Positions 40,030 through 52,868 of a stretch of 64,000 nucleotides of DNA are shown here, piece by piece; positions within the stretch are counted from its first letter, which is position 1; each line of letters begins with the position of its first letter. Under the pieces are notes generated by a model. The model ran no database searches, was not told the origin of the DNA, and worked only from the letters and a program-made list of their open reading frames with translations. Origin of the DNA: Dipetalonema caudispina. Lineage: Eukaryota > Nematoda > Chromadorea > Rhabditida > Onchocercidae. The stretch covers positions 124,001 to 188,000 of the forward strand of contig JABVXV010000056.1 of the NCBI GenBank assembly GCA_013365325.1. The letters are read 5' to 3'. Both the position numbers and the translations under genes were made by a program.

Positions 40030-42607
40030 ATGGCAGAAATAAAAACAGTGGATGATACGATGGCAAGTACAGCGGAACTGACCTCAGGTACATTACAAAC
40101 GGGTGATACCAATAAAACTGTTATTCAATCAAGGACAAAATCATTGTTAAAGCATTTGCGGCGGTCATCACAACGATGTAGAAAGTCATTGTCAAAGAAT
40201 CTGTCTTCGCAAGAAAATAGAAGAAAAGAAGATCAAAATGAGAAAGCTGTCAACATTGTGGGACTAAAAAAGAATGATCGGGTCAATAAGTGGTTAATTT
40301 TGGAGCTTATCGGTAAAGGTGCATTCGGATGTGTTTACAAAGTTTGTTTTTCAACACTGAACTAACCCAAATAGTTGACACGATATCGCTGTCCTAAATT
40401 TTAAGAGCTTTGTCGGAACATATCATATTTGATCATCAACAATGATTTTCGCATTTATTAGAGATAATGTTGCAGGTCGGATATCACGGTGAACGGTACG
40501 CGCTTAAATTCGATCTCGGATGTTGCTCTGATGTAATTATCGATTTTTTTAAAATCTGTTATCAAGCATATAATCGTTAATTATCATGAACCTCTGCTAG
40601 AACTTCCTTATGTTGTAGATATTTATCACATTATCGCTCACAAATGCGATATATTATCTGACTTAATTCATATCATATTGATAATCAATAATTAATTACT
40701 CCTCCGTTCCACTTATCCTGTCATATTTTTGTAACTTTTATTGTAATTATGGGGAGATAAAGTGCACTACATACATTAACCGCTATCACAAGTGATATTA
40801 CCGAAAGAAGAGAATTCTTTGAAGAGAAATTTCGTATTTACTTGATCAAAATTTAAGTCCAAATCAATTCTTGAACCGAATAACAAACTTAATTACAATT
40901 TAGAAACCGTTATTAGTTGAGAAACATGTACTGGAATTAGCAAAGCAAGCGGAAAGTAAACATATCTGTCGTCTTATCGATTATGGGAATTATTTCGGCA
41001 CTGAATACATTGTAATGACGCTTGTTGGCAAATCGTTACGAGTAAGTTAATGTATTACTTTAACCATTTTTTGAATTAAATTTGCCTTAAATTTCTTCCT
41101 CAATTATTTACAAATCCCTCCTTTAAAATATTGGCCAGCATTAGGATATTCTAATGGAACGGAAAAGGAAAAAACTCTCTGCCGGATGTGTCATTTCAGT
41201 TGGCTTACAATGTGTTGAAGCAATTGAAGAACTTCATCGAGTTGGATTCATTCATCGGTAAGTTAATGCTACCATTTGCTTCTAATATTGAAGAAAGCAT
41301 CGTAATAATGAAGATTTCAATTAAACTGAATTTTTCAAATAATTAATTGTAACATAAAAAATAAAACCTTATTAAATAATCTGTCTCTGAGATCGATTTT
41401 TGCAGTAATGTGCAAATATAGGTCTAAACTGATTGATTATTCATAATGAGTATATGCTTATTGCTCGGGAATTTATTGAAGTTAATTTTTAATAATTTTT
41501 AAGCGATATTAAACCATCAAATTTTGCCACCGGACGAAATGATCTCGTACATGGCGCTCGGAAAATTTTCCTCATTGATTTTGGTCTGAGTTATCATTAT
41601 GTTGATTCGAATGATCAGATAAAACAAGTGAAACGTGTACGTGATGTAGATCATCAAATTCGTTAACCTTTACTCTTTTTAATTTCTAGCTATAAACTTT
41701 GTTAGTTTTTACCAAAAATTTAAGTATACAGAGTATCAGTTTCAAAGGAACGTTACGTTATGCGCCACTGGGATGTCATCATCGACGTCCACCAGGTCGT
41801 CGTGATGATCTTGAATCCTGGATGTATCAACAAATCGAATTTACAAAAGGATCTTTACCTTGGAAGAATCTGGATGATGAGCAAGCTATTATGAATGTTA
41901 AAGTATATTACAATTACATTTTTCTCAAAAAAAAAAAAAAAAGAAAAAAAACCAATGATACCTCTTCTCGACCACAACATCTTTGTTAGAAAGTTTTTTT
42001 ACATCTTTTAAAATTAAGTAAATGTAATTTCTAAGATATGTAATATCCACTAAATTTTCACTTTATAGGAGACAGTTCGAACAAATGATGGTATGCAAAA
42101 GTTGCTAAAATCTTGTCCAAAAAAGTATATGGAAATAATGAAGTACATATGTAAATTAAAACATACATCTAAACCAGACTATGATTTCATCTATAAGGTT
42201 CCATTTATTTGATTCTTACTAATACTTAGATATTTAGATTATAAAATCGATCATCCGTGTACTTTTTTTGTAGGAAATAACTCGAACAAATGATGGTATG
42301 CATAATTTATAATTTCGAACAAAAAAAAAAAAAAAAACTACTTTTTGTAGTCGCACTAATTAGATGAAATTGCTTTACACTCCTTATAGATAAGAATGCC
42401 ACACATAATCCCTTCAGCAATATGGTTATATTAATTACAATTAAATGAGTAAACAAATTTGAAATATTGAAAAAGTTAATCGGCTGATAATTGCATATGG
42501 TAACAATTGATTTTCAGTTGCTTCGAAAAATTTTATTTGAAGCAAGACTGCAGGAATATCCATACGATTGGGAACATGATTCGTTGAAATATTTTCGTAG
42601 GAAATGA
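40030..42607 (+). CDS. tau-tubulin/casein kinase 1-type protein kinase
   Basis: Exons 40030-40341, 40476-40532, 40904-41041, 41145-41257, 41504-41636, 41732-41902, 42069-42197 and 42518-42607 join in frame into 380 residues. About 85 residues of basic, Ser/Thr-rich N-terminus (RTKSLLKHLRRSSQRC) precede the kinase core. Seen in order: Gly-rich loop IGKGAFGCVYKV (94-105), lysine 115 in YALKFD, catalytic loop HRDIKPSNF (Asp208), IDFGLSYHY (Asp232), then FKGTLRYAP and GRRDDLESW in place of APE. The PYDWE near the end is typical of CK1/TTBK proteins. All catalytic residues are present, so it should be active. Nematodes carry large expansions of this family, many expressed in sperm (family knowledge); the substrate is unknown. 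It ends soon after PYDWE, as many worm members do. The start was chosen as the first ATG; another Met follows at codon 11. Confidence 0.88.
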
Positions 42608-42933
42608 TATTAAAATTTTTCGATCAATAATTTCCTGCTGTTATCAGTAAGTTTTATTTTATTTTCATTTCATATACTATTCTGATTAAAATATTAGAAT
42701 CTTTTATTTCATGCTAATTTGATTTCAAAAACGAATATTTTTCGCACCAAGGAATTGATTTAAATATAAATTTAATATAAAGACAGAGCCTGAAGTGAGA
42801 CATTAGTTTAATTGTCAGATATTATGTAACACTATTGTACTGCTATAATTAGAATTAAACACTTGTTATAATTAAATTAAACTTAATAAATTCTTATCTC
42901 ACATCTTCTAAGCTAATATAATTTGACTTTCAG

Positions 42934-43128
42934 CAGAAAATTAGAAATGTTGATGTATCAGAAAGTACAAGACAATCCGGCTATTTCCAACTTTTTGATA
43001 CAAATTGTTACAATCGTGAAAGATACATAAAGGCAAATTTACTTGGTATCAATAATTCAACTTATCACTTACCTAACTGTCCATCGCCAATAGTCCATCC
43101 ATTATCACATTCTAATTGGTCAAGATAA
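42934..43128 (+). CDS. possible alternative C-terminal exon of the kinase gene
   Basis: After a strong TTTCAG acceptor, 64 open codons of clearly non-repetitive composition (KIRNVDVSESTRQSGYF ... LPNCPSPIVHP ... SNWSR) end in TAA at 43126. It lies 330 bases past the kinase stop on the same strand and looks like the Ser/Pro/Asn-rich tail seen on longer TTBK proteins. No donor in the last kinase exon fits its frame, whereas the exon ending at 42197 (phase 0) would join it directly by skipping 42518-42607. That skip would lose the conserved PYDWE segment. It may be a tail isoform, an exon with an unseen micro-exon before it, or a frame-broken relic. Confidence 0.4.
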   Translation, partial: QKIRNVDVSESTRQSGYFQLFDTNCYNRERYIKANLLGINNSTYHLPNCPSPIVHPLSHSNWSR

Positions 43129-46100
43129 GACAAAAACAAAGAAGAAATAAAGGAAGTAAGACTTTGAACTGTGACCTTGCAATATTTCAAGTGATCACTC
43201 GAAATTAATACGGAACCAATCGATATGGAAAATTATAATATGTGCAGAAGTATAAATAAATAAGAAACCGGGAAAAATGAAGAAGCTAAGATAAATAATG
43301 AGCCTAACAATTTATCAGCTCATTCAGTCCCTACTTATCTTACATCACGCCAATTATTAGCCACTGGTCACATTCCCTGTTGAGCAACATATGTATTATT
43401 CTAGCTTATATGCTCAACGAACAATAAAACAATCTGATATAATACATAGCTTAATTGTCTAATATTCCTGACTAGTTACCTACGTAACTGTTTTTTCGTA
43501 AAAAGAAACGAAGAAAAATTACATAACTTAAGTTAGTCTAGTCGATCTAGCAACATCTGATCACTTTAATATGCCCTGATCAACCTCGGTCAACTAGTAT
43601 GAAAATTTCAACTTTACACATCCAAAAAAAAAAAAAAAGCAAATGAAAATACAGCCTAACAAAAAAGCTTCTCGATCGAATAATTGGCAACGAAATCGTC
43701 TCATTAGCTGCAATTATTTAACCATTTTTGAATAATGAATTATTATTTTTTACCTTCAATTATTAAAACATGTTCGTTACTCAAAAATGAATCTGATGAA
43801 ATCTTCGAACAATACCGGATTACCGGCCGAAAGATCACTTATCCTCTTATGTAGTTATTTGATTATTACTGAAAGCGAATATCAGTTTAAGTCTTTTATG
43901 GATACTTCATCATTGTATTGGAATTTTTTGAATCACTTAAAAGAAAGATTTTAAACAGAAATTTTGAAATTACAAGAGAGTTCATGAAAATGTTACTAAA
44001 GGGTAAATCATTTGCAATTACTTTAGAATTAGTATAATTTGAGATGAAATTAGAAGATATAATGCAAACGATTACATCTATTGTAAGCAGAATTGAATTG
44101 GAATTACTACTTACTGCTTTTCCTTAAGATATCATAATAAACAAGTAATTGAACAGTTTTTTAATTTAATGCTTATTTGTGTAATGAAACAGGATGTTCA
44201 TGCAGCTTAATATGTAGTTGTTAGTTAAGAGAGAGTTTGGCTGATACCTTAATTAGCTCAACTATTAACCATTATGAACAATATTAATTCATAATAGATG
44301 TTTAATGAAACAAGTAGGCATTAAATTAAAGGAAGTAATTTTTTTATGAACGAATTAGTGGAATTTTAATTTATTCCAATAATTTAATTAAATTCTATAT
44401 GTCTGAAAGGAAAGTACTGTTCTCGAACAATATTTGAAGACGTAGTAGAGCTAATTATTGTGCGTGTATTAATAGTGGTCAAAAATGAAACTTAACATTT
44501 CTATCTTCTATTAGAACAATAATTTCGTTCAATTTCGATCTGGCAACTTGCCTAACCTAATCAGTAGAAAAAGTGTTATAAAGTTTGAAAGGAGAGGCTT
44601 TTCAAATCACAGAAATAATGAACGGAATTCATTCAATACTTACAGATAAATTATAAATCTTTGTCAAGTGGTAATTTATAAGCCTTGCAGTATCAGATGA
44701 TAAGATTTCATGGAAGTGTCGCGAATATCTTGAAAGAATAATGTTACTACTTCAGGTATTATCTGATAGATCATATTGAACTTTAGAAACACACTGATGT
44801 CAAATATTTGCAAATAAATTGATTGATTGGTTCAAATTGGTTCAAATTGTCGCAATGATAGTTTATTTCCAACGTTTGACATCATTGAGACCTCACCTGG
44901 AAGATTGTCTCTTCCATTTAAATAGTTGAAGATCTGATCTTCCACTTGTTGAAAACTACCTCGGAGAAATCACCTGACACAAATGAACGATGTAATATAA
45001 ATCATTTGTTATCTTTGTTTTCCCATCATTCCATTTGCACAATATGCTTGATATTATGAATAATCGATATGATCCTTTCCCCTCATTACAATCGGCTAGA
45101 AGTTTCCAAACAACTTCCTTGTGAAAATTTCATTCAGTTCCTTGAAATTAAAAAGTTTGATGGTAGAATTCATTAGCTCATCTATAAGTTCAACAATCGA
45201 ACGATATAATTAATGTTCCTGAAATGATTCCTTCACACCGAAAAAAAAGGTTGAAAATATTAGTTGGGTACACATGCAGTGATGATTATTAAAACGTAAG
45301 AGAACAACTGTTGTTAACTGTTTTTGTTACTATTTTACATTCAGTTTCATTTCTTCAATTTATCTCTTACAGTTGAAACTTTTCACTGTTTATTTTTTCA
45401 GCAAACTCTTAGAATAATTGAAACACAATCAACGGAGGGATAATATTGTTGTTTGAAATGAATAACTTGTTAATTGTATAAATAACTTACTTATCATTTT
45501 GTTTAATAATTGTTAAATTTTGAATTTCATAGAATTATCAGAAATTAACCGATTAGAAATACTTTGAGCGCAATCAATTATCCAATCATAAATCATCCAT
45601 TCACCGGTTTTTTTACAATATTTAACTAACTTCTTGTAAACCTGTTTTTTTTTTTTCTAGGCTCAATATTAGTTAGAGAAATTTAAACAAAGTTAATTAA
45701 TCAGAACGTAACAAAATTGAATAGTTCACAATGATTATTAAATTAACCATTATCGTGTTGTCGAATGTTTTAAAGTTCAAAAGGTTAACTAGCTAAGCAT
45801 ATATTGTAAATGTGATATATTTATTAGTTTAATGATGTTGATAACATTATCCAATGATAGAAAATCAATTTCAAATTATATGTAAAAAGTAATAAACGTA
45901 TTTGTTGTTTAATCAAAAAATCATTCGTTTCTTGTTCAAATGCATCAAATAGTTGCAAATTTTGAGATAACAATTTTTAATAGTAAAAACGAAGAAAACT
46001 AACAAAAGTATAGATGAAATGTTGTAATGAACAAAGTAATATTATCTTGTCATCTGTTTACTTTCATTACAATTCTCTCTCTTACATTCTTATAAAAATT

Positions 46101-49100
46101 TCTGAGATAAAGTACACTCTTATATTTTACTATTTCAGCTAACCTCTCTATGACCCATTGCTATTATCACTATGTATTGACTTATTCATTCCCAAATATT
46201 ATCAATATTTGATCGATGATGCTTTAGTTAATGTCGTACTAACTTATTTACTACCAAATATTTTCAATATCCAGAATAAAAACAACAATATGGATGCTAA
46301 AATTCTGCTTTTATCAAATGCTTCTTTCATCTTTTATATGTGATATGCCACATAGACTTATGCATGCAACTGCATGTAATGCATATAACATGCTATCATT
46401 ATCAGTGGAAAGGATTTAGATGAATTCATATCTTAAGTTATATTTTTTACTCTATACTTAAGATATCACAACACTATGTTGTAGTTTCAATTTGAGCAAA
46501 TTTCAGGATTTAATTGAAATATTGATATGTTTATTAGATACTTTCTTTTTTCTTTTTTTTTTTTTTTTGAGTCAAACATAGCTAATTGAAGATAATAAAC
46601 CTTTTTGATCTATTAAAAATAATTATGAACACATTGCTTTATTAGAGTAGTATCCTGACAAACCTTTAAATGATACCATAAAATTAAGCTTCATAATGAT
46701 TTAACAAATAGTCACACGCTTGCTTCAGAATTGTCAAATTTGTAATTTGTTTCTTTTTTAACGAATAATAAAATTGTTAAAAAAAAAAAAAAAAAAAAAA
46801 AAATCCCATATCTGGGAAGGACTAATGCATCCGTTTACGGTTAATGACATTTTTCAACAAACCGGTCCACCTGCATCACTTCTCCCCGCATTCAACCGTA
46901 CTGTTTTCTGCTGTTCTTACGATCTTGTTTATTTATATATGTGTGTACATGTGGCTGTCGCTTGTGCCACTTCTGCTACTATCTCTTTCTGTTTTGTAAA
47001 ACAAATGCCAATAAAAAAAGAATAACTGATAATTTTTGTTGAAGTTATGTCTTTTTTCTTTTTTTTCTTTTTTTTTTTTTTCAAAATTGTTTGAATGTCA
47101 TTTTACTACAAACATATTACCTATTATCCATAAATTTTGCGTTGTTAATTGATTTTACCTTGCTTTTGGGTAAATATTTAAATTAGCGATAATATCTGAT
47201 TGTATTATACATACTTGTAATGTGTATAGATTTGATTCAGCTTTCTATTTGTGTATTATACATATATGTTCGGCTGTCCTCAACTTTGCTAATTACATAT
47301 CTTTGTCATCATAATTAGTGAATTAATAGCAATAATAGTAATAATAATATTTCAGATAATATTTTCATGAATTAATATTTTCCCTATATTATACATAAAA
47401 TATGACTTACTGTTCATGAAATATCCCTGTTTTTTTTTTTCTTTTTTTCTTCATTTTAATGTAAATTTCATTTAAAACGAAGGACATTCACAGCATTTTT
47501 TGCTTTCTAAACGAATATTTCTTATTGTTATTTAATCTCATTAACAAATCGCTGTGTGAAATTACTTTTTTGGAATGAAACAGTTATGATTATGAACTAT
47601 TTTTTGAAGGTCCTTTATGGATACTTTACTTGAAATGACTGAATGATCCATCTATAATTGTAGAATTTTATTAAATTTTAAAATTTTAAATCCTTATCAA
47701 TCATTTTGTTTGAAAATTCATGATATTTAAGGATGTAAAATGACGTGGAAGTCTTCTATTGATGAGATAGAGTGCGCTAAATGAATTGTTTATGATATTT
47801 AGTATAATTAAAATGTAAACGTACAAAGAAGACAAATTGAGGTCATTAGTAAAGTAAAACAAAAATTGAAGGATTGATTTTTCAAAGTAACTTATTGGCA
47901 AGTAAATTTAGTGTTTAATGATACAATTTAAACAGCAACGAATAAACAGAATTAATCGGAGATAATATAATCGGATTAGGCTGATTTCAGATCAATTAAG
48001 ATAAAATTGATTAAATGGAAAATCTATGACTAATAACTAATGACAAATTGTTGAATAGGTAAAACATTCCACTCTCACCAAAGTTCACTTGTTAACGTCT
48101 TTTTTTTTTTTTTTCTTTCTTTTTCCTTTTTTCTAAATGAAATCTGTTTGTTCAAAAGAGAAGATTCGTTCGGTAAAATAATTGATTGAAATCACGCAGC
48201 TATTTTTATCATCGGCTGAAGACGGCGGTGTTTCTTTTTTTCCTTTCTAATATTTCAAAAAAGGAAAATGAATTTTAATATTTACTTCTTGCATTGAATT
48301 CTTTAAACAACAACTATTTGCATTCAAATTGTTAGCTGCTTTCTGCAAATCTTGCATTATTATGCAGTTCAAGCGCTGATAATATTTGTGGCTGGTAGTT
48401 TTAGTTTATTATTTCATAATTTTTTTTTTCCATTTTAATTACTCTTTTCTGTGTGAGAAAATTTTCTTGTTCAGCTGTTTTATTTAAGGTATACTTACCT
48501 AAATCTTTGTCTCACAAAAACTTACTAATTAAACACCCTTAAAAATTTAGCTATCTAAGATGAATGATAAGTAAATTCGTTGTTCAGATGAAATATGACT
48601 ATAATTAATGGGTTGATTGATTGATAAGTGGTTGTAAATGACCTTCGCTTTACAAAAAACTAAAATGAAAAGCTTCGAAGCCTTGTTTTCCTTCAAAAAT
48701 TGTGCAAGTTATGTGTACTTTCTTTGTTGAACAAATGCTCTTTTGATACGTTTAAGTTACCTTAAATACTACCTATTTTTATGATTAAAAGATTATTTCC
48801 ATATGATAGTTCAATGTATCGATTATCAAATATAATATTGACGTAATATGGAAAGTATGCTTATTTTTTAAATCTTTACTGGCATCTTGAATTACTCAAC
48901 TATATCGTCAAAACTTTTCAATTAATTTTCCCCTTTCTACTATCATATTAATGAATTATTATTACTCCGACATGAAAAATCTTGAATTTACAGAATATAC
49001 GAGAGTTAACCGCACCTTAATTAGCAAAATCTTAATAGAATTAGTTTCTTATGTGTTATCAACATTGTAAGTAAAGCACTTCCGTCTGTTTTTTATTCTT

Positions 49101-49717
49101 AATTTTTGTCACTGCGGTTAAGTGAATAAGTAGCAGGTGAACTAATTAGATGGATAATTAATTGGTCGACTGAGCGAAATTTTTAATCCGAAATTTCTCA
49201 TTTCTACCGAGATTTTAATTACACCTTCGTTGTATTTTTCCCATTTTATTGCTGTTAAAATCAATTTTTTTTTCTCCTTTCATTTTTCTTTCTTTGCTCG
49301 GAAGAATTTTACAGCTTGAAATTTTAGAGATTTTATCATAATTCTTGTTTGTTTTTTTTTTTTTTGACTGATGAATTACAAGAAATTTTAGATCAATTTT
49401 GGTAAAAGTTTTATTAATGCGAGTAAAATGTAAATAATTAAATGGTTAACAAAGTGGGAAGTGATCGAATGGATAACTGGTTGTTCCGAATCATTTACAC
49501 ATAAAGCTGGCAAAGCATGAATTATTCAAAGTTGTAATTAATAACTTTGTAAACAAATATATGTAGGGAATTCGATGTGAGGAAAGTACCTTTTAATAGA
49601 TGAAAATAGCAATTGGAAATTATTTGTGATATAAATTTCATTTAGCGCTTAATATGAAAAATACTATTTAGATATTAAATTTAAATCTCATTCTAATTTA
49701 CAAAATTGTAGATCGTT
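43129..49717. other. intergenic region between the kinase and the membrane-protein gene
   Basis: No gene was assembled. It holds poly(T)/poly(A) tracts and a GC-richer patch at 46798-47020. A possible orphan exon at about 44691-44755 (plus strand, 21 codons including DDKISWKCREYLERIM, then CAG|GTATTA) was seen but has no partners. Confidence 0.4.
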
Positions 49718-52700
49718 ATGGAAGAAATAGACAAATCATCTTCAGCTTCCGCATCATCCCGTTCAATTCCTTCATATCATCGAGGAAATGGTACATTACG
49801 TGGTGGTGGTATACAAAAAGTATACCGCAATGGACCGGTCAGTTTTGAATTTTGATAATCAATTCAATGAATCTAGAAAATTTAAAGTTTCAGCATACGA
49901 TGTGATTTCAGAGTTTCAAAGCATATAAACGAAAATTGGATCATCGATTGGGATATTGCACGATTGGTTGCTTGATCACAATTGGTATCGCATTGACCAT
50001 CTTCGGTTTATTTCATGAAATGGCACATCAGGAACTAACACAATATATCGAATCAACTCGTCAAATGATCATGAATTCAATACCTTCAACAGTGCCACCA
50101 AGTACTACTACTGTTGCTGATTCATCAGAAATTACTTCAACCGACGATGAGGAAATATTTGATGATGACGATGAATGGTTGAATGGTAAATTTACCCAAA
50201 TTATGATTTTTCGAATATTTCAAAAAATTTTCAAATCATATTAAAGATGCTTACAAATTTTTTTCAATTGCTACAAAAACAATCTCATATCTTAACTTTT
50301 TTCTTATTGTACTATTTAAATACATTAATAGTTCCGATATTATCATTTGGCCTGAAATGTAATAGTTCGAAATATTCTAACATCATTGAATATCTTAGAT
50401 AGGTACTACGACGGTGAGGGATTTCTTTCCTATTGCTTTTCTATGGGATTGTGCAGGATGATCGATGAAAAAAACATCGCCAAAAATGAATAAATTGCGC
50501 AGATTAAGTGAAAAAAAGAGTTACAGTTGTTATTTAACTGCTATTATATACTTTTCAATAGGGTTTTTTTTTTTTTTTTTTTTTCAGAAAATATTAATAG
50601 AACAGATTTACCGTTGGAAATGTTGGGAGTGGCGTATTTAGGAGACCATGAAGATGAGCTACAGAATGATGATGAATCGGATGAGAAGATGCTAAGCTTT
50701 CCATATAATGAACCGGATACTTGCTTTGGTTCTGAAGATGTGGATAAGGAAAAATGTTTAGCAGTTCCCGAACTTGATGAATATCACAATATATTACTCA
50801 GAGTATGTCATGTATTTACTAATTTTCACAAATCCATAAAGATTTGGAATTATAAAGATCGAGGAAGCTAAGAAAACAGAAGGATGGAAAAGATACGAGA
50901 ATTCGCTGAAATTTTTTAAATGAAATTTTGCACTTAAGCTTATTTTGTTAGAAATAAGCAACTTTATTTGATACTGTAGGAATGCAACAAGAATTGCTTG
51001 TTGAAAGTTTTTCTAATCATCAATTAGGATACAAAAATGCCATCGATTATCGATTGATCATTATAACATTAACGACATAGTATACTGATCATAGAATTAA
51101 ACTTCCTGAAAGATAGCTTGCTCATTTAAATTTTTCTCAATTAATGAAATCATTTTCAGTCACATGTGGCTCTATGGACTTTAACCACTGTAAATATTAT
51201 TGTTGCTATATTCCTTTCACCATTTATATTTATTTTCAATTCCGAAATTGTCAGAAATGAGTACTACAAATTATTTTATCGTGTGAGTAAGCTTTTACAT
51301 TTCATTTACTTAATTATTAATCATTTATCAGTCATCGGAATTCGTTCCATAAAATAAAATTAAACACTTCATGACAATTAACCAAAGGCAAAGGAAATGT
51401 AAAGCTAAAATTTATGAATTAAATGTGTCTAAGTATAATTTGAACTAATGAAACGATTAAATGAAACCAATCTACTTTGTTTTATTTAAGTCTAAGACAA
51501 CTTTTGATTGAACTTTGATAGTTATTCGTAGCTTATTTTTTGACATAAACTATTGCTGTTTTTCTTTCTTCAAAATTTCATCCATTTCAGGTTCTTTTAT
51601 TCCTGACATTATTCTTTATGGCTGGACAATTAATTATACTAATTAATCCATTATTATGCAGTTCATTCATATATCCTACTATCGTGGACAAACTTTTTAT
51701 TGAAAAACTTCCACGGTTGGTGCTTTTGATGAAGTTAAGAAAACAACTGACAACGTGATAGCTTGGCTTAGAAGTTATTACTCGAGAAATCGTCCCAATA
51801 TTTCCTGGACTGATTCTCAGATAAATTTGGAAGTCCCCTAAAATATTCAAAATTCAATAAATTCCTATTTGCTTGTTTGAAATTAATGATCGATTTCAAA
51901 AAACAAACAGATAGAGGATCAAAGATTAGAATGGAATGTGAGAGTGCAAACAAAAAAAAAAAAAGTCAAATTAATTTGAGTTAAATTTAAAACGATCCTT
52001 GAGTTATTTCCTTAATTCTTATGAATTCAGAGAGAAGAGATTAATTAATCGAGTGGAGTTTCGATTTGCCTGCCAGTTTGATTACATTAGCCAACTGGTA
52101 GAACTTAATTTACAGGTAAGCAACTTATTTTCTGTAGCATCAAGAAATCAATCAATATTACCATATTTAACCATTGCATTCAACTTTATTCTGATTCATT
52201 CAAATTTTTTTTTTCCTTTTGATTTTATGTTATTTATTCTATTCAATAAATAATTAATATATGTTTCAATTGAATTTCAGGAACCGTGCATTCCTCGGAT
52301 CAAAAATGTATTATTATTACCATATGCAGTAATTCTGTTAATTATTATTGATTTATTACCATTTCTATTTATATTTTTCACTTATGCCTGGGATAAATGG
52401 CTTAAAGATTCATCGTTTTGCCGTAGCGCTAGGAGCCGTATCGAACTTAATAATCAGCGAAGGTAATTTATTCTAAATTTATAAATTTTTGATATTCTAT
52501 CCTATAATAGGTTAAGGTGTGCATTCTAATGTAATTTTTGGCTGTTACCTATTGAAGTTTATTATTAAGGAAGGAGTGAACCGGGCCTTCATGGACGGAA
52601 TAAAATTTAGGCTCAGTTGACCTTCCTATCCTTTTTTAGGTTACAAAGAGAAATATAGTTCAATGATAAATTTACCGATTAGAATGTTACTCTTTGCTTT

Positions 52701-52868
52701 TGATTCCTTTTTCAGTTCTTCGATTTCACTTTTTAGCTTATGAAAAAGTTCAAGCTGCTTTGTATATTTCATACTTCAGTTTTGGGTTTGAATTTTGTCT
52801 GCTATTTTAGGCCACAGTCACGTGAGGATATCCTGAAGAAAACAATGGAAGAACCCCATTATGTGTGA
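49718..52868 (+). CDS. four-pass membrane protein, unrecognised family
   Basis: Exons 49718-49837, 49912-50185, 50588-50802, 51160-51282, 51591-51715, 52031-52115, 52281-52462 and 52811-52868, every junction in phase with good GT/AG sites, give 393 residues. The N-terminus (about 50 aa) is Ser-rich and basic with no signal peptide. Hydrophobic segments lie at about 53-74, 206-230, 245-267 and 324-351. The 130-residue loop between segments 1 and 2 is Thr/Ser-rich and very acidic (runs such as DDDDE). It has an NRT glycosylation sequon and two cysteines (DTCFG, KEKCL), so it is probably extracellular. The loop before segment 4 is charged, and the C-terminal tail ends EEPHYV. The topology recalls claudin/tetraspan-type proteins, but their signature motifs were not seen, so no family is assigned. 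Confidence 0.8.

Noticed and set aside
44691..44755. Possible plus-strand orphan exon (21 codons after TTGCAG)
   Set aside because: Splice signals look good but no other exon could be joined to it, and the reverse strand is open as well.
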